A stretch of DNA of 64,000 nucleotides, from positions 930,001-994,000 of the forward strand of contig NZ_JAQZZL010000001.1 in assembly GCF_028745505.1 (NCBI RefSeq), given 5' to 3'. Both the position numbers and the translations under genes were made by a program. This DNA comes from Lentisphaera marina (GTDB lineage Bacteria > Verrucomicrobiota > Lentisphaeria > Lentisphaerales > Lentisphaeraceae). Of the stretch, positions 25,601 to 34,777 are shown piece by piece. Positions within the stretch are counted from its first letter, which is position 1. Each line of letters begins with the position of its first letter. The notes beneath the pieces were generated by a model, which did not search any database, was not told the DNA's origin, and was given only the letters and a program-made list of their open reading frames with translations.

Positions 25601-27691
25601 CTAGTCTGCCATTTCTTCGAGAGCAGCTTTGCGACTTAGGCGCATGCGGCCACGGTCGTCGATCTCGAGGATTTTAACAGAAACTTTGTCGCCTTCGTTA
25701 ACTACGTCAGTTACTTTTTCAACGCGGTAGTCTGCGAGCTCAGAGATGTGAAGGAGGCCTTGGTTGCCACCGGCGATCTCAACGAAAGCACCGAACTCTT
25801 TAACAGATACAACTACACCACGGTAGATTTTACCTGCTTCTGGCTCGAAGCAATAAGATTCAACTTGTTCAATAGCTGCTTTAAGAGCTGCTTTGTCAGC
25901 AGTGAATACTTTAACTGTGCCATCGTCTTCAACGTTGATTTCAGCACCAGTTTCTTCACAGATAGCTTTAATGTGCTTGCCACCAGGTCCGATAAGAGCA
26001 CCAATTTTTTCAGGATTGATTTTCATTGCGTGAACTTGTGGAGCGTGGTCAGAAATTTCTTCTTGGGCTTTAGCGAGGCAGCCGTCCATGACATCGAGGA
26101 TGTCCATTCTAGCTGTTTTGTCGCGGAGCATTGCTTCGTACATCATGTCGAGGCTGATACCAGCAATTTTAAGGTCGAGTTGGAAACCAGTGATACCATC
26201 ACGAGTACCAGCTACTTTAAAGTCCATGTCACCGTAGTGGTCTTCAGAACCTAAGATGTCTGTGATCATAACGTATTTATCACCTTCTTGAACGAGACCA
26301 ACAGAAATGCCTGCAACGGCTTTCTTGAGTGGTACGCCAGCATCCATAAGTGCAAGTGAACCACCGCAGATTGAAGCCATTGAAGTAGAACCATTAGAAC
26401 CCATAACTTCAGAGATGACACGTACAGTGTAAGGGTAATCTGCAGGCATCATTTTTGCGAGGCAGCGCTCAGCAAGATTACCGTGACCAATTTCACGGTT
26501 GCCCGCAGACATGATACGACCACATTCACCAACTGAAAAGTTAGGGAAGTTGTAGTGGAGGTAGAAAGTTTTGTCGTAACGACCGCGGATAGTTTCAGCG
26601 CTTTGAGCTGCTTTGGCATCGCCGAGAGTTACTGTAACGAGTGCTTGAGTCTCGCCGCGTGCGAAGAGTGCAGAACCATGAGTTCTTGGCATAGTGCCAT
26701 GCTCAGCACTTAGTGGACGAAGATCTTCGGCACCACGACCGTCTGCACGCTTACCTTCTTCAATGATGAGGCGACGGATGTTCATTTCAATGAGGTGGCT
26801 ATAAGCTTCTTTGAGTTCGCCGTGACGCTCTTCAGCAAATTGTGCTTTGAGGCCTTCTTCAACTGTTGCGTATACTGCATTGAGTGCATCGCCACGCTCA
26901 GTTCTATCGATTACGAGACATGCGTCGTCAATTTTACCTGAGATAGCAGTTGCAACAGCAGCTTTAACATCTTCAGCGATCTTATCAACTGCGTAATCTT
27001 TTTTAGCTTTACCGAATTTTTCTTGAAGTTCGAGTTGAGCTTTAGCCATGATTTCTACTTTGCTATCAGCATACTTGAGTGCTTCGAAGAGGCGCTCTTC
27101 TGAAAGCTCGTCACAGTCACCTTCAATCATGATCGTTTTACCTGGAGTACCAGAGTAGATCAATTCGAGTGAGCTATTTTCCATTTGCTCAGCAGTTGGG
27201 TTAACAACGAATTCGCCGTCAACTTGACCAACGCGCATAGCACCTAGTGGACCTTGGAAAGGAAGATCAGAAAGCATAAGAGCTGCAGATGAACCGAGCA
27301 TAGCAAGTGTATCTGGGTCGTTTACTTTATCGTAAGAAAGTACGATAGCTTGAATTTGAACTTCGTTGTAAAAACCTTTAGGGAAAAGAGGGCGAAGTGG
27401 ACGGTCAGTCATACGTGAAGTAAGTACTTCATGCTCAGAAGGACGGCCTTCGCGCTTCATGAAACCGCCGAGGAATTTACCTGCAGCAGAGTATTTTTCA
27501 CGGTAAGCCACCATGAGTGGGAAGAAGTCGATGCCTTCGCGAGGAGCAGAAGAACATGCAGTAACGAGAACAACTGTCTCGCCTTGTGTTACAGTTACGG
27601 CAGCATTAGCTAAAAGAGCCATTTTACCAGTTTCGATTGTGATAGGGCGATTGTCGCCAAGATCAACAGTTACAGATCCAATATTAGACAT
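25601..27691 (-). CDS. pnp: Polyribonucleotide nucleotidyltransferase (PNPase)
   Basis: The 696-residue protein has two RNase PH domains separated by a helical domain, then a KH domain (about 555-615, IGALIGPGGKHIKAICEETGAEI) and an S1 domain (about 620-690, GKIYRGVVVSVKEFGAFVEI). The active-site block of the second PH domain (SNGSTSMASICGG, then DILGSEDHYGDMDFKVAGT) is intact. It degrades RNA 3' to 5' using phosphate and is a core part of RNA turnover. AAGGA precedes the ATG. It follows rpsO, as in many bacteria, with a terminator and a structured leader in between. Confidence 0.97.
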   Translation of the reverse strand: MSNIGSVTVDLGDNRPITIETGKMALLANAAVTVTQGETVVLVTACSSAPREGIDFFPLMVAYREKYSAAGKFLGGFMKREGRPSEHEVLTSRMTDRPLRPLFPKGFYNEVQIQAIVLSYDKVNDPDTLAMLGSSAALMLSDLPFQGPLGAMRVGQVDGEFVVNPTAEQMENSSLELIYSGTPGKTIMIEGDCDELSEERLFEALKYADSKVEIMAKAQLELQEKFGKAKKDYAVDKIAEDVKAAVATAISGKIDDACLVIDRTERGDALNAVYATVEEGLKAQFAEERHGELKEAYSHLIEMNIRRLIIEEGKRADGRGAEDLRPLSAEHGTMPRTHGSALFARGETQALVTVTLGDAKAAQSAETIRGRYDKTFYLHYNFPNFSVGECGRIMSAGNREIGHGNLAERCLAKMMPADYPYTVRVISEVMGSNGSTSMASICGGSLALMDAGVPLKKAVAGISVGLVQEGDKYVMITDILGSEDHYGDMDFKVAGTRDGITGFQLDLKIAGISLDMMYEAMLRDKTARMDILDVMDGCLAKAQEEISDHAPQVHAMKINPEKIGALIGPGGKHIKAICEETGAEINVEDDGTVKVFTADKAALKAAIEQVESYCFEPEAGKIYRGVVVSVKEFGAFVEIAGGNQGLLHISELADYRVEKVTDVVNEGDKVSVKILEIDDRGRMRLSRKAALEEMAD

Positions 27692-27742
27692 GTAAATATC
27701 CTTATATAATTTATGCTCAATTGAGCGTGTTTGTTTTTTCTT

Positions 27743-27841
27743 AACTGGACTGTTGAACCTCTTGAAGAAGATTCCCTGTGGGAATACTCTGCAAGAGACT
27801 CAAAACATCAAGGCTTGATGTTTCTAGGGTCAGTTCCAGTT
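27743..27841 (-). promoter_or_regulatory. Structured pnp leader (possible RNase III/PNPase control site)
   Basis: The rpsO-pnp gap contains a long imperfect outer stem (AACTGGACTG at 27743-27752 with CAGTTCCAGTT at 27831-27841). It encloses a perfect 9-base hairpin AAACATCAA-GGC-TTGATGTTT (27803-27823) and a short TTCCC-TGT-GGGAA hairpin. A double-stranded leader cut by RNase III and then used for autoregulation is known for E. coli pnp; the equivalence is inference. Confidence 0.5.
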
Positions 27842-27870
27842 TTCGAGGCTAAAGGTAGTGCGAAAGGCGC

Positions 27871-27900
27871 AAAAAAAAAGGCCTGAATAATCAGGCCTTT
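27871..27900 (-). terminator. Terminator/attenuator between rpsO and pnp
   Basis: GGCCTGA-ATAA-TCAGGCC (27880-27897) is followed by a nine-T tract on the minus strand, 9 bases past the rpsO stop. It is an intrinsic terminator, perhaps with partial read-through into pnp. Confidence 0.85.
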
Positions 27901-27908
27901 GAGAAAAA

Positions 27909-28172
27909 CTAGCGACGAATCTTCAATTTATCAGTAATTTCGATGTAGCCAGCGTGGTTTTCACTGTTTAGGTAACGAAGAAGTTTCTTTCTGTTGTTAA
28001 CCATAGCGATTAAACCGCGGCTTGTGCTGTAATCTTTTTTATTCTGTTTCATGTGCTCAGTGAGCTCAATGATGCGACCAGTAAGGAGTGCGATTTGTAC
28101 TTCAGGTGAACCTACGTCGCCTTCTTTACGCTGAAATGCAGCGATGATTTCTTGTCTTTTTTCTTTAGTCAT
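27909..28172 (-). CDS. rpsO: 30S ribosomal protein S15
   Basis: The 87-residue protein has the S15 hallmarks: DVGSPEVQIALLTGRIIELTEH near the start and DYSTSRGLIAMVNNRKKLLRYL in the centre. It binds 16S rRNA early in small-subunit assembly. The start has AGGGA upstream. A TATAAT lies 22 bases before the ATG (minus strand), which would give a very short leader if used as the -10. Confidence 0.97.
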   Translation of the reverse strand: MTKEKRQEIIAAFQRKEGDVGSPEVQIALLTGRIIELTEHMKQNKKDYSTSRGLIAMVNNRKKLLRYLNSENHAGYIEITDKLKIRR

Positions 28173-28335
28173 TTTTTTATCCCTATATTATACAGGCTTT
28201 CACCCATTAGTAATAAGTTCTTGTTGTTTGTGAGGCGCATAGAATATTGCGAGCTAAATGTTTTTCAAGTCCAGTTGTCTTTTAACTATTAAGACTATCT
28301 CCCAAAGGGAAGCTTATAGAAAACGGCTGATATTT

Positions 28336-28357
28336 AACTTATTTATTTAAATAAGTT
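28336..28357. repeat. AT-rich dyad upstream of the transporter gene
   Basis: AACTTATTT-ATTT-AAATAAGTT is a perfect 9-base dyad 78 bases before the GTG of the 28435 transporter. It may be an operator, but no promoter is clear around it. Confidence 0.35.
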
Positions 28358-28434
28358 GCGAAATAGTCAAGCTAGGTATTAAATTACAGGGTTTTTGGGA
28401 ATGTTTATTAAAGTGTCAATTTAAGGGTGATACC

Positions 28435-30549
28435 GTGAAAGAGTTATCAAAAGATGATCGCTTAAAAAAGAACTTGGGTTTATTTGATGTATATGCGATC
28501 TGCACAGGAGCTATGTTCTCCTCAGGTTTTTTTCTACTGCCAGGTTTAGCAGCAGCTAAAACGGGCTCTTCCGTTGCCTTAGCTTATTTAGTGGCGGGTT
28601 TTTTAATTCTGCCAGCAATGTTTAGTAAGGCAGAGCTAAGTACGGCATTGCCACGAGCGGGTGGGACCTATTATTTTTTAGATCGTAGTTTAGGCCCTAT
28701 GTTTGGTACGGTAGGTGGCTTGGGTACGTATTTGTCGCTGTCCTTAAAAACAGCTTTTGCTTTGATCGGTATTGGAGCCTATGCGTCGTTCTTTGTAGCT
28801 CTTCCCATTAAACCAGTTGCCATTGCTTTGACTGTCGGCTTTGTTTTTATTAATATTACTGGAGCTAAAGAAACCGCGAGTTTACAGCGTTTTTTAGTTG
28901 TTACCTTAGTTACGATTCTTACATATTTTATAGCTCAAGGTGCTTACGAGGCTATCGCCGTGCAACCTGACGAATTAGTCGATCAACGTTACGAAGATTT
29001 CTTAACCGATGGAATGGGAGGCTTTTTTGCGACTGTAGGCTTTGTCTTTGTTTCTTATGCGGGTCTTACAAAAGTTTCTAGTGTTGCGGAAGAAGTAAAA
29101 AATCCTGAAAGAAATATTCCTTTGGGGATGATTCTCTCTTTGGTTTCAACCACTTTGTTCTATGTGCTTGGAGTCATGGTCATGGTAGCATTAATTGACC
29201 CTGCGGAGTTTCATAAAGATTTAACTCCTGTGGCAACGGCGGTGAGTAAGTTCGATACGTTCATTCCTCAAAATATTTTAGTTGGCTTTGTGGTGATAGC
29301 GGCACTATCCGCATTCTTTTCGACAGGTAATGCCGGCGTAATGGCGGCTTCGCGTTACCCCATGGCAATGGCACGAGATAAGCTGTTACCAGATGGATTA
29401 GCGAAGTTAGGAAAATTCAAAACGCCAACAATGGCGGTTGTTTTGACCGGTGTCATTATGATTTGCTTTATCCTTTTACTGGATGCTACGGGTATAGCGA
29501 AACTAGCGAGTGCTTTTCAGTTGTTGATTTTTATGTTGGTTAACTTATCCGTTATTGTTATGAGAGAAAGCCGTATCGAGTCTTATGACCCGGGATATAA
29601 ATCCCCTCTTTATCCATGGATGCAAATAGGGGGTATGATTGTTTCAGTCGTCCTTATTATATATATGGGTTGGATGGCGATACTTTTTACAATTGGAATG
29701 ATTGCCGTTTGTTTAACTTGGTATTTTCGCTATGCTCGTAAACGAGTGTCTCGCACTGGAGCGATATGTCATTGGTTTCAACGCTTGGGGAAAAATCAAT
29801 ATGATGAATTGGATCAGGAGTTTAGGGGGATACTAAAAGAAAAAGGCCTTCGTCAAGACGACCCCTTTAATGAAGTAGTGGCACGCGCGCAATTTTTGGA
29901 GATCGACAAGAGTGAAAAGTTTGAAGATCTTATCAAAGAAGCTTCAATAATGTTGGCGGAACGGTTGAAAGTTGATGCAACAAAATTAGAGGCAAGTTTC
30001 CTTGAAGGTACTCGTACAGGCAGAACTCCTGTAACAGGTGGGGTAGCATTGCCCCATATGCATTTAATGGGGATCGATAAACCAGAAATGGTGATAGCAC
30101 GCTCTAAATCTGGGATGCAAGTTGATGTTTTTGATGTCATGGGCGATGAAATGGAGCAGCAAACGTTCGCTATTTTTCTCTTGGTAAGTCCAGAAGGCAA
30201 TCCGGGCTTGCATTTACGAATGCTTGCGGAACTCGCAAATCGAATTGATCAAGATGAATTCCTAAGCCGTTGGAATGAAGAGCCCAACTCAGCTCACCTT
30301 AAACAGTTGTTGTTAAATGATGGGCACTACATGACTTTAACTCTAAAGACCAATAATGGCTCGCAGAAGTTTATTGGCAAAGCGATCAAAGAATTAGGCT
30401 TGCCTGAAGGTAGTCTAGTGGCGATGATTCAGCGTGGTAGTCAGCGAGTTGTACCGAGTGGTAGTACTATATTGGAGGAGGCAGATCGTCTTATTATCAT
30501 AGGTGAACCCAAAATACTTACAAAACTTAGGGTACTTATTGAGTCTTAG
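28435..30549 (+). CDS. APC-family amino acid permease with EIIA-like and TrkA-C domains
   Basis: The 704-residue protein begins with an APC-superfamily permease of about 12 helices (roughly 1-435; AICTGAMFSSGFFLLPGLAA near the start is the typical unwound helix 1). A cytoplasmic PTS EIIA type-2-like domain follows (about 480-620), with ALPHMHL at the position of the phosphorylated histidine. A TrkA-C-like domain ends the protein (about 635-704). The translation start is GTG with AAGGG upstream. Such fusions are known among putative regulated amino acid transporters. The histidine suggests control by phosphorylation, but no PTS genes are in the window, so this is inference. Confidence 0.85.
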   Translation: MKELSKDDRLKKNLGLFDVYAICTGAMFSSGFFLLPGLAAAKTGSSVALAYLVAGFLILPAMFSKAELSTALPRAGGTYYFLDRSLGPMFGTVGGLGTYLSLSLKTAFALIGIGAYASFFVALPIKPVAIALTVGFVFINITGAKETASLQRFLVVTLVTILTYFIAQGAYEAIAVQPDELVDQRYEDFLTDGMGGFFATVGFVFVSYAGLTKVSSVAEEVKNPERNIPLGMILSLVSTTLFYVLGVMVMVALIDPAEFHKDLTPVATAVSKFDTFIPQNILVGFVVIAALSAFFSTGNAGVMAASRYPMAMARDKLLPDGLAKLGKFKTPTMAVVLTGVIMICFILLLDATGIAKLASAFQLLIFMLVNLSVIVMRESRIESYDPGYKSPLYPWMQIGGMIVSVVLIIYMGWMAILFTIGMIAVCLTWYFRYARKRVSRTGAICHWFQRLGKNQYDELDQEFRGILKEKGLRQDDPFNEVVARAQFLEIDKSEKFEDLIKEASIMLAERLKVDATKLEASFLEGTRTGRTPVTGGVALPHMHLMGIDKPEMVIARSKSGMQVDVFDVMGDEMEQQTFAIFLLVSPEGNPGLHLRMLAELANRIDQDEFLSRWNEEPNSAHLKQLLLNDGHYMTLTLKTNNGSQKFIGKAIKELGLPEGSLVAMIQRGSQRVVPSGSTILEEADRLIIIGEPKILTKLRVLIES

Positions 30550-30652
30550 GTGACGTAATAAAACACATATAAGCTTATTGATCAATTATAATAAAGTATT
30601 ATCCTGTTTTATCATAAGCCGATTTAATGCTACTAACAAAAAAGAGACATAC

Positions 30653-31108
30653 ATGAAAAAATTTCTATTCGCCCTAATTTTTATATCCTTGAGCTCATCG
30701 TTATCAGCGAAAGACCTAGAGTGGACTATTCCCAATACATGGGAACGTTCCTCGGAGAAAAAAGCCATGAGATTAGCGACCTTATTAGTTAAAGCTGATA
30801 ATTCCTTAGCTATTGCAGTGTCGCGCTTCCCAGGCGATGTGGGTGGCGAATTGGCCAACGTTAATAGATGGAGACGACAAATTGGTTTAGCTCCAGTCAA
30901 CGCGGCGAATTTACAAGAAGGTTTAGAAGTGATTGAGAGCGCAGCAGGGAAAGCCAAACTTTTAGATATCTCAAATGGTGATAAGCAAATGTTGGCCGTT
31001 ATGTTTCCTCACCAAGGATCGACTTATTTCTTTAAGCTTACAGGATCTAAGGATAAAGTTTCCAAGGAAAAAGAGAGTCTGATCAAACTCGTTAAAAGTT
31101 TTAAATAA
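30653..31108 (+). CDS. Secreted hypothetical protein, 151 aa
   Basis: The protein has a signal peptide (MKKFLFALIFISLSSSLSA) and a small soluble domain beginning LEWTIPNTWE and containing IAVSRFPGDVGGELANVNRWRRQ. The latter resembles domains in periplasmic proteins of Planctomycetes, but I cannot name a family. I chose the ATG at 30653 because the signal peptide starts there; a frame from 30578 adds unlikely residues. It lies 103 bases after the permease gene and ends in a bidirectional terminator. Confidence 0.7.
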   Translation: MKKFLFALIFISLSSSLSAKDLEWTIPNTWERSSEKKAMRLATLLVKADNSLAIAVSRFPGDVGGELANVNRWRRQIGLAPVNAANLQEGLEVIESAAGKAKLLDISNGDKQMLAVMFPHQGSTYFFKLTGSKDKVSKEKESLIKLVKSFK

Positions 31109-31125
31109 ATTACAGAAATTTTAAA

Positions 31126-31151
31126 AACGCCTCGATGTGGAGCGAGGCGTT
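31126..31151. terminator. Bidirectional terminator
   Basis: AACGCCTCG and CGAGGCGTT form a perfect 9-base stem with an 8-base loop between two convergent genes. Confidence 0.75.
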
Positions 31152-31178
31152 AATTATAGAAATAATTATAACTTAAAG

Positions 31179-31637
31179 TTATTCCTTAATTGTACCTGTA
31201 TAGAATTCTACACCTCTATAGCTGACGACGTAAGTCATGTCAGTTCTGTGTATATCAAAAGTAATTTCATCGCCATTATCAAAATCAAGATGCATTTTTG
31301 CTTCTGTTGAACTTATTTTTTCAATTTGGGCTTTGTTGATGTTAGTAAAGCCCATTTTTTCAACATGTGCGATGGGGATGTCAACTAAGGGGCTTTTACC
31401 ATTGATGGGGTTTTCTCCCGACCAAAATTCTACCGAGTTGAAGATTAAAAGGTCTAGGATCATTGATATGGGGTAAATAAGTGTGATCCAGAGGCCGAGG
31501 AACCAGCCTTCGCGTCCCCAGCGATCTTCTGTTACTTCTAGGTTGAATCTAGCGACTTTTCCTGATAAGCCATTGTGGCCCATACAACCACAAAAAGTGA
31601 GTGCAGCTAGGAGTGAGTAGGTGAATTTTTTAATCAT
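31179..31637 (-). CDS. DUF3332-family lipoprotein, copy 2
   Basis: The 152-residue protein has a lipoprotein signal (LLAALTFCGC lipobox) and the core NLEVTEDRWGREGWFLGL, followed by one hydrophobic segment and LIFNSVEFWSGENPI, typical of DUF3332 as I remember it. It is clearly homologous to the next gene upstream, with which it overlaps by 4 bases (ATGA). AGGAG precedes its ATG. Function unknown; the family is envelope-associated. Confidence 0.8.
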   Translation of the reverse strand: MIKKFTYSLLAALTFCGCMGHNGLSGKVARFNLEVTEDRWGREGWFLGLWITLIYPISMILDLLIFNSVEFWSGENPINGKSPLVDIPIAHVEKMGFTNINKAQIEKISSTEAKMHLDFDNGDEITFDIHRTDMTYVVSYRGVEFYTGTIKE

Positions 31638-32125
31638 TTTACGACTCCTGCATATTGTGCTTCTTGGACATTTTGACCAATTTGGCCCTCGAAAAATTGT
31701 TTCCCCATTAAGCTTATGGTGTATTTGTCACCAGTACGAATGACATCGAAAGTAACATGGTCACCATTTGAGAAGTCAATAAAAAGCTTAGCTTCATTAG
31801 AACTGATTTTTTTGATCTGAGCGCCGTCAATATCGTTAAAACCCATTTTTTTGACTTGTTCTAAAGGGACGTCTACTAGAGGACTCTTGCCGTTGAGTGG
31901 ATTGGTGCCAGACCAAAATTCAACGGAGTTGAAAATCAATAGGTCCAGTACGGCACAGATTCTATATACCCAAATTAGATGTAAGCCCAAGAACCAGCCT
32001 TCACGTCCCCAGCGGTTTTCTGTTACTTCTAAGTTAAACCTTTTTACTTTGCCGCTTAGGCCCATGGTCCCCATGCAACTCGTCAGCATCATGGATATAC
32101 CAAACAAACAGAAATATTTTTTCAA
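31634..32125 (-). CDS. DUF3332-family lipoprotein, copy 1
   Basis: The 163-residue paralogue of the 31179-31637 product shares the NLEVTENRWGREGWFLGL core and LIFNSVEFWSGTNPL. Its lipobox is LTSC. Translation starts at TTG (32125) with AAAGGAG 7 bases upstream. The pair is a tandem duplication; divergence is strongest in the C-terminal half, so the copies may have separate roles. Function unknown. Confidence 0.8.
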   Translation of the reverse strand: MKKYFCLFGISMMLTSCMGTMGLSGKVKRFNLEVTENRWGREGWFLGLHLIWVYRICAVLDLLIFNSVEFWSGTNPLNGKSPLVDVPLEQVKKMGFNDIDGAQIKKISSNEAKLFIDFSNGDHVTFDVIRTGDKYTISLMGKQFFEGQIGQNVQEAQYAGVVK

Positions 32126-32215
32126 AGTATAGCTCCTTTATAATTATCTAAAGATAAATTGTCAGGAGTGAAAACAGGCAGGCCAAAAGTTAATTTACAG
32201 TTAAACCAGCGCTTT

Positions 32216-34777
32216 TTAATCTCGCAATATTTCCAGAGAGGGTGAGCTGAAAATTTTCTTTGAGTTGATGAGTCCAATAATTAAAGTGATGATAATCAAG
32301 GCTACATTAGAAATGAGTAAGATTGACAGTTGAATTGGAGGCGAATTTTCGAATATGAATGTTCCAATTAAATGATTGATAATGTAGGCGATTAGGCAAC
32401 CGACATTGGTACTGATGATCGCAAGGAAAGTAAATTCTGATAAAAGAATTAATTGCGTTTGTTTTTTACTCGCACCAAGGATTTTTAAAAGAATAGATTC
32501 CTTTTGTCGTTGATCTTGGCTAAGTTTTAAGGTAGAGATTAAGATGACAAAGCCAGTGAGAATGCTGAAGCCAGCCATAAAGCGTATGGCGATGCTCAGT
32601 TTGTCCAGTAAAGAAGTAAGAGTTTGTATGACAAGAGTTAAGTCTAGGAAAGAGATGTTAGGAAATTGGTTGTTGATCTCTGTTTGAAGTTTATTGGTGC
32701 TTTTAGGATCTTCTGATCGTGAGACAATGACTTGCATTTGAGGGGCTTCATTTAATGGCCCACTTGGAAAAACAAAGAAGAAGTTGGGTCTCATTTGCAT
32801 CCACTCTACCTCGCGAACAGATGTAATAACACAAGGCAGTTCTATGCCTGACAATTCAAAATCCACGGTATCACCAATTTTCACTTTGAGTTTTTCCATC
32901 ATTCCACTTTCAATAGAAACTGGGATACGTTCTTGCTCAAAATCTCCATCAAAAGACCCAATAAAATCACCTAGGATTAACTTCTCACTGTCTAGGATTT
33001 GTTCTTGATAGGTGCAGCGATAAGTTCGGCTTAGAGTCCAATGAGGAATACGTTCTTCCTTGGGTAGGGAGGAGTTGTTTTGAATGATTTTCTTAATCTC
33101 AAGTCCATTGACTTTGCGTAATCGCAAATCGATGATCGGGACCTCTTGGAGGATGGGGACTTGAGCTTTTTTGAGTAGTGCTTTTAAATCTTGGCTTTGA
33201 TCATGTTGAATGTCAAAGAGGACAAAGTTTGGGTTGGTGTCCTGTGTTGTTTTACGAACTTGGTAAAGAAGGTTTTCTCTAAGTAAAAAGAGAAGAGCGA
33301 TAACGAAGACGCCTGTGCCCAAAGAAATGATGAGTGTGTGAGTCTGGTTGTTTGGACGGAATAGGTTTTTTAAGCCTTGTCGAAACGTGAAAGGCATAAA
33401 GGAAATAGGTGTTTTCCTGATTATGCTAAGGAAGACTTTGGCGCAAACAGCTAGACAGAAAATAATAATGATTAAAGTGATTCCGCTATATATCCCCGTT
33501 TTCGTATTGTGAGAAGAAAGTGTGGTGAGTAATAAGGTCGAAATTATGCAGATAGGATAAAAAATAAAGTTAAACCCCCTGCTGCTATTTTGCTGGATGG
33601 TTTCAGGTCGTAAACCTTGTAGGGGGTTGAGTAAAGTTATTTTTTTGAGTGAGGGAAGAGATGAGAGGAGTGTGATGAGTGTTCCCGCAAGTAAGCCTAG
33701 AATAATACTAGAAGCATTGACTTGGCTTTGTATTTCAAAAGGGATGAAGGCTTGGATGGCTTGTGGAAGTATCAGTTGAATAGCGATACCTAGACAAACA
33801 CCTAAAGAGGATCCGATAATACCTAAGAGAAAAATTTGCAGGATATAGACGGCAAATATTTGGCTCTTTTTCGCACCCATACACTTTAAAATAGCAGCAC
33901 TTTTGAGTTGCTTGTTAATGTAGACATGTATGGCGCTGCCAACGCCAATAGCTCCTAAAGTGAGTGCGAGGATTGCACTAAAGTTAAGGAATGAGAAGAG
34001 GTTGGTACTCAATCGACGCACGCGTTCTTGTCGACTCATGGAGGTTTCGACGCGTATTGATTTCATTTCTGCTTGAGCTTTGATCTCTCCAATGAGTTCT
34101 TGTTGCTTAATATCTTCTGGAAAAGCGTAGTGCTCTAGGTATTGAACTCGACTTCCGAAGGAGATGAGCCCAGTGCTTTCTATATCTTGAAAAGGTATGA
34201 GAATTCGTGGGGCCAGTTCAGATAAGACACCACTTTCCCCAGGGAGTGATTCAATTTGTGCGGCAATCGTAAAGGTGCTTTGGCCGAGTTGAATTTTGTC
34301 GCCAACCTTAGCTTTGTATTGCATGAGCAGAGAGCTTTCGACTAAGCAGTGCTTACCTTGCAGTAATTCTGAGCCACCCAGTGGTGTGGTTTTGATCTCG
34401 CCATAAATTGGGTAGCCTTGGGAGATGGCTCGAACTTGTACTAAACGGGGAGCTTGTTTGGAGTTTAAGAATTTTGCCATGCCCGCAAAACGGCGTTCCG
34501 CTAAAGATGGACCCATTTTTTTTTCGATTTCGAGGAGCCATGCTTCATCCATTTTGAAGCGTGATTTTAAGCTGAGATCAGAGCCGAGTAAACTACGTGA
34601 TTGTAAGTCAATGGAGCTGCGGACAGAAGACGCTAGTGAGTGAATGGATACCAGTGCGGCAATCCCTATTGAGATACAAAGTAGGTAGAGCTTTAGGTGT
34701 TTTTTTTGACTATGCCATTCGCGCTTGGCCATAATCCAAGTCCAAGGATTAAAGAGATTTGAAATGAACTGAATCAT
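32216..34777 (-). CDS. FtsX-type ABC transporter permease (YbbP-like)
   Basis: The 853-residue membrane protein has an N-terminal anchor, a periplasmic domain, then two FtsX-like permease units (about 265-390 and 725-850), with a second large periplasmic region and extra central helices between. This long double layout is that of YbbP/LolE-related permeases, not of cell-division FtsX. It starts on the last base of the stop codon of the ATPase gene (34777). The complex is likely a mechanotransmission-type exporter acting on envelope lipids or lipoproteins; the substrate is not known. Confidence 0.85.
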   Translation of the reverse strand: MIQFISNLFNPWTWIMAKREWHSQKKHLKLYLLCISIGIAALVSIHSLASSVRSSIDLQSRSLLGSDLSLKSRFKMDEAWLLEIEKKMGPSLAERRFAGMAKFLNSKQAPRLVQVRAISQGYPIYGEIKTTPLGGSELLQGKHCLVESSLLMQYKAKVGDKIQLGQSTFTIAAQIESLPGESGVLSELAPRILIPFQDIESTGLISFGSRVQYLEHYAFPEDIKQQELIGEIKAQAEMKSIRVETSMSRQERVRRLSTNLFSFLNFSAILALTLGAIGVGSAIHVYINKQLKSAAILKCMGAKKSQIFAVYILQIFLLGIIGSSLGVCLGIAIQLILPQAIQAFIPFEIQSQVNASSIILGLLAGTLITLLSSLPSLKKITLLNPLQGLRPETIQQNSSRGFNFIFYPICIISTLLLTTLSSHNTKTGIYSGITLIIIIFCLAVCAKVFLSIIRKTPISFMPFTFRQGLKNLFRPNNQTHTLIISLGTGVFVIALLFLLRENLLYQVRKTTQDTNPNFVLFDIQHDQSQDLKALLKKAQVPILQEVPIIDLRLRKVNGLEIKKIIQNNSSLPKEERIPHWTLSRTYRCTYQEQILDSEKLILGDFIGSFDGDFEQERIPVSIESGMMEKLKVKIGDTVDFELSGIELPCVITSVREVEWMQMRPNFFFVFPSGPLNEAPQMQVIVSRSEDPKSTNKLQTEINNQFPNISFLDLTLVIQTLTSLLDKLSIAIRFMAGFSILTGFVILISTLKLSQDQRQKESILLKILGASKKQTQLILLSEFTFLAIISTNVGCLIAYIINHLIGTFIFENSPPIQLSILLISNVALIIITLIIGLINSKKIFSSPSLEILRD

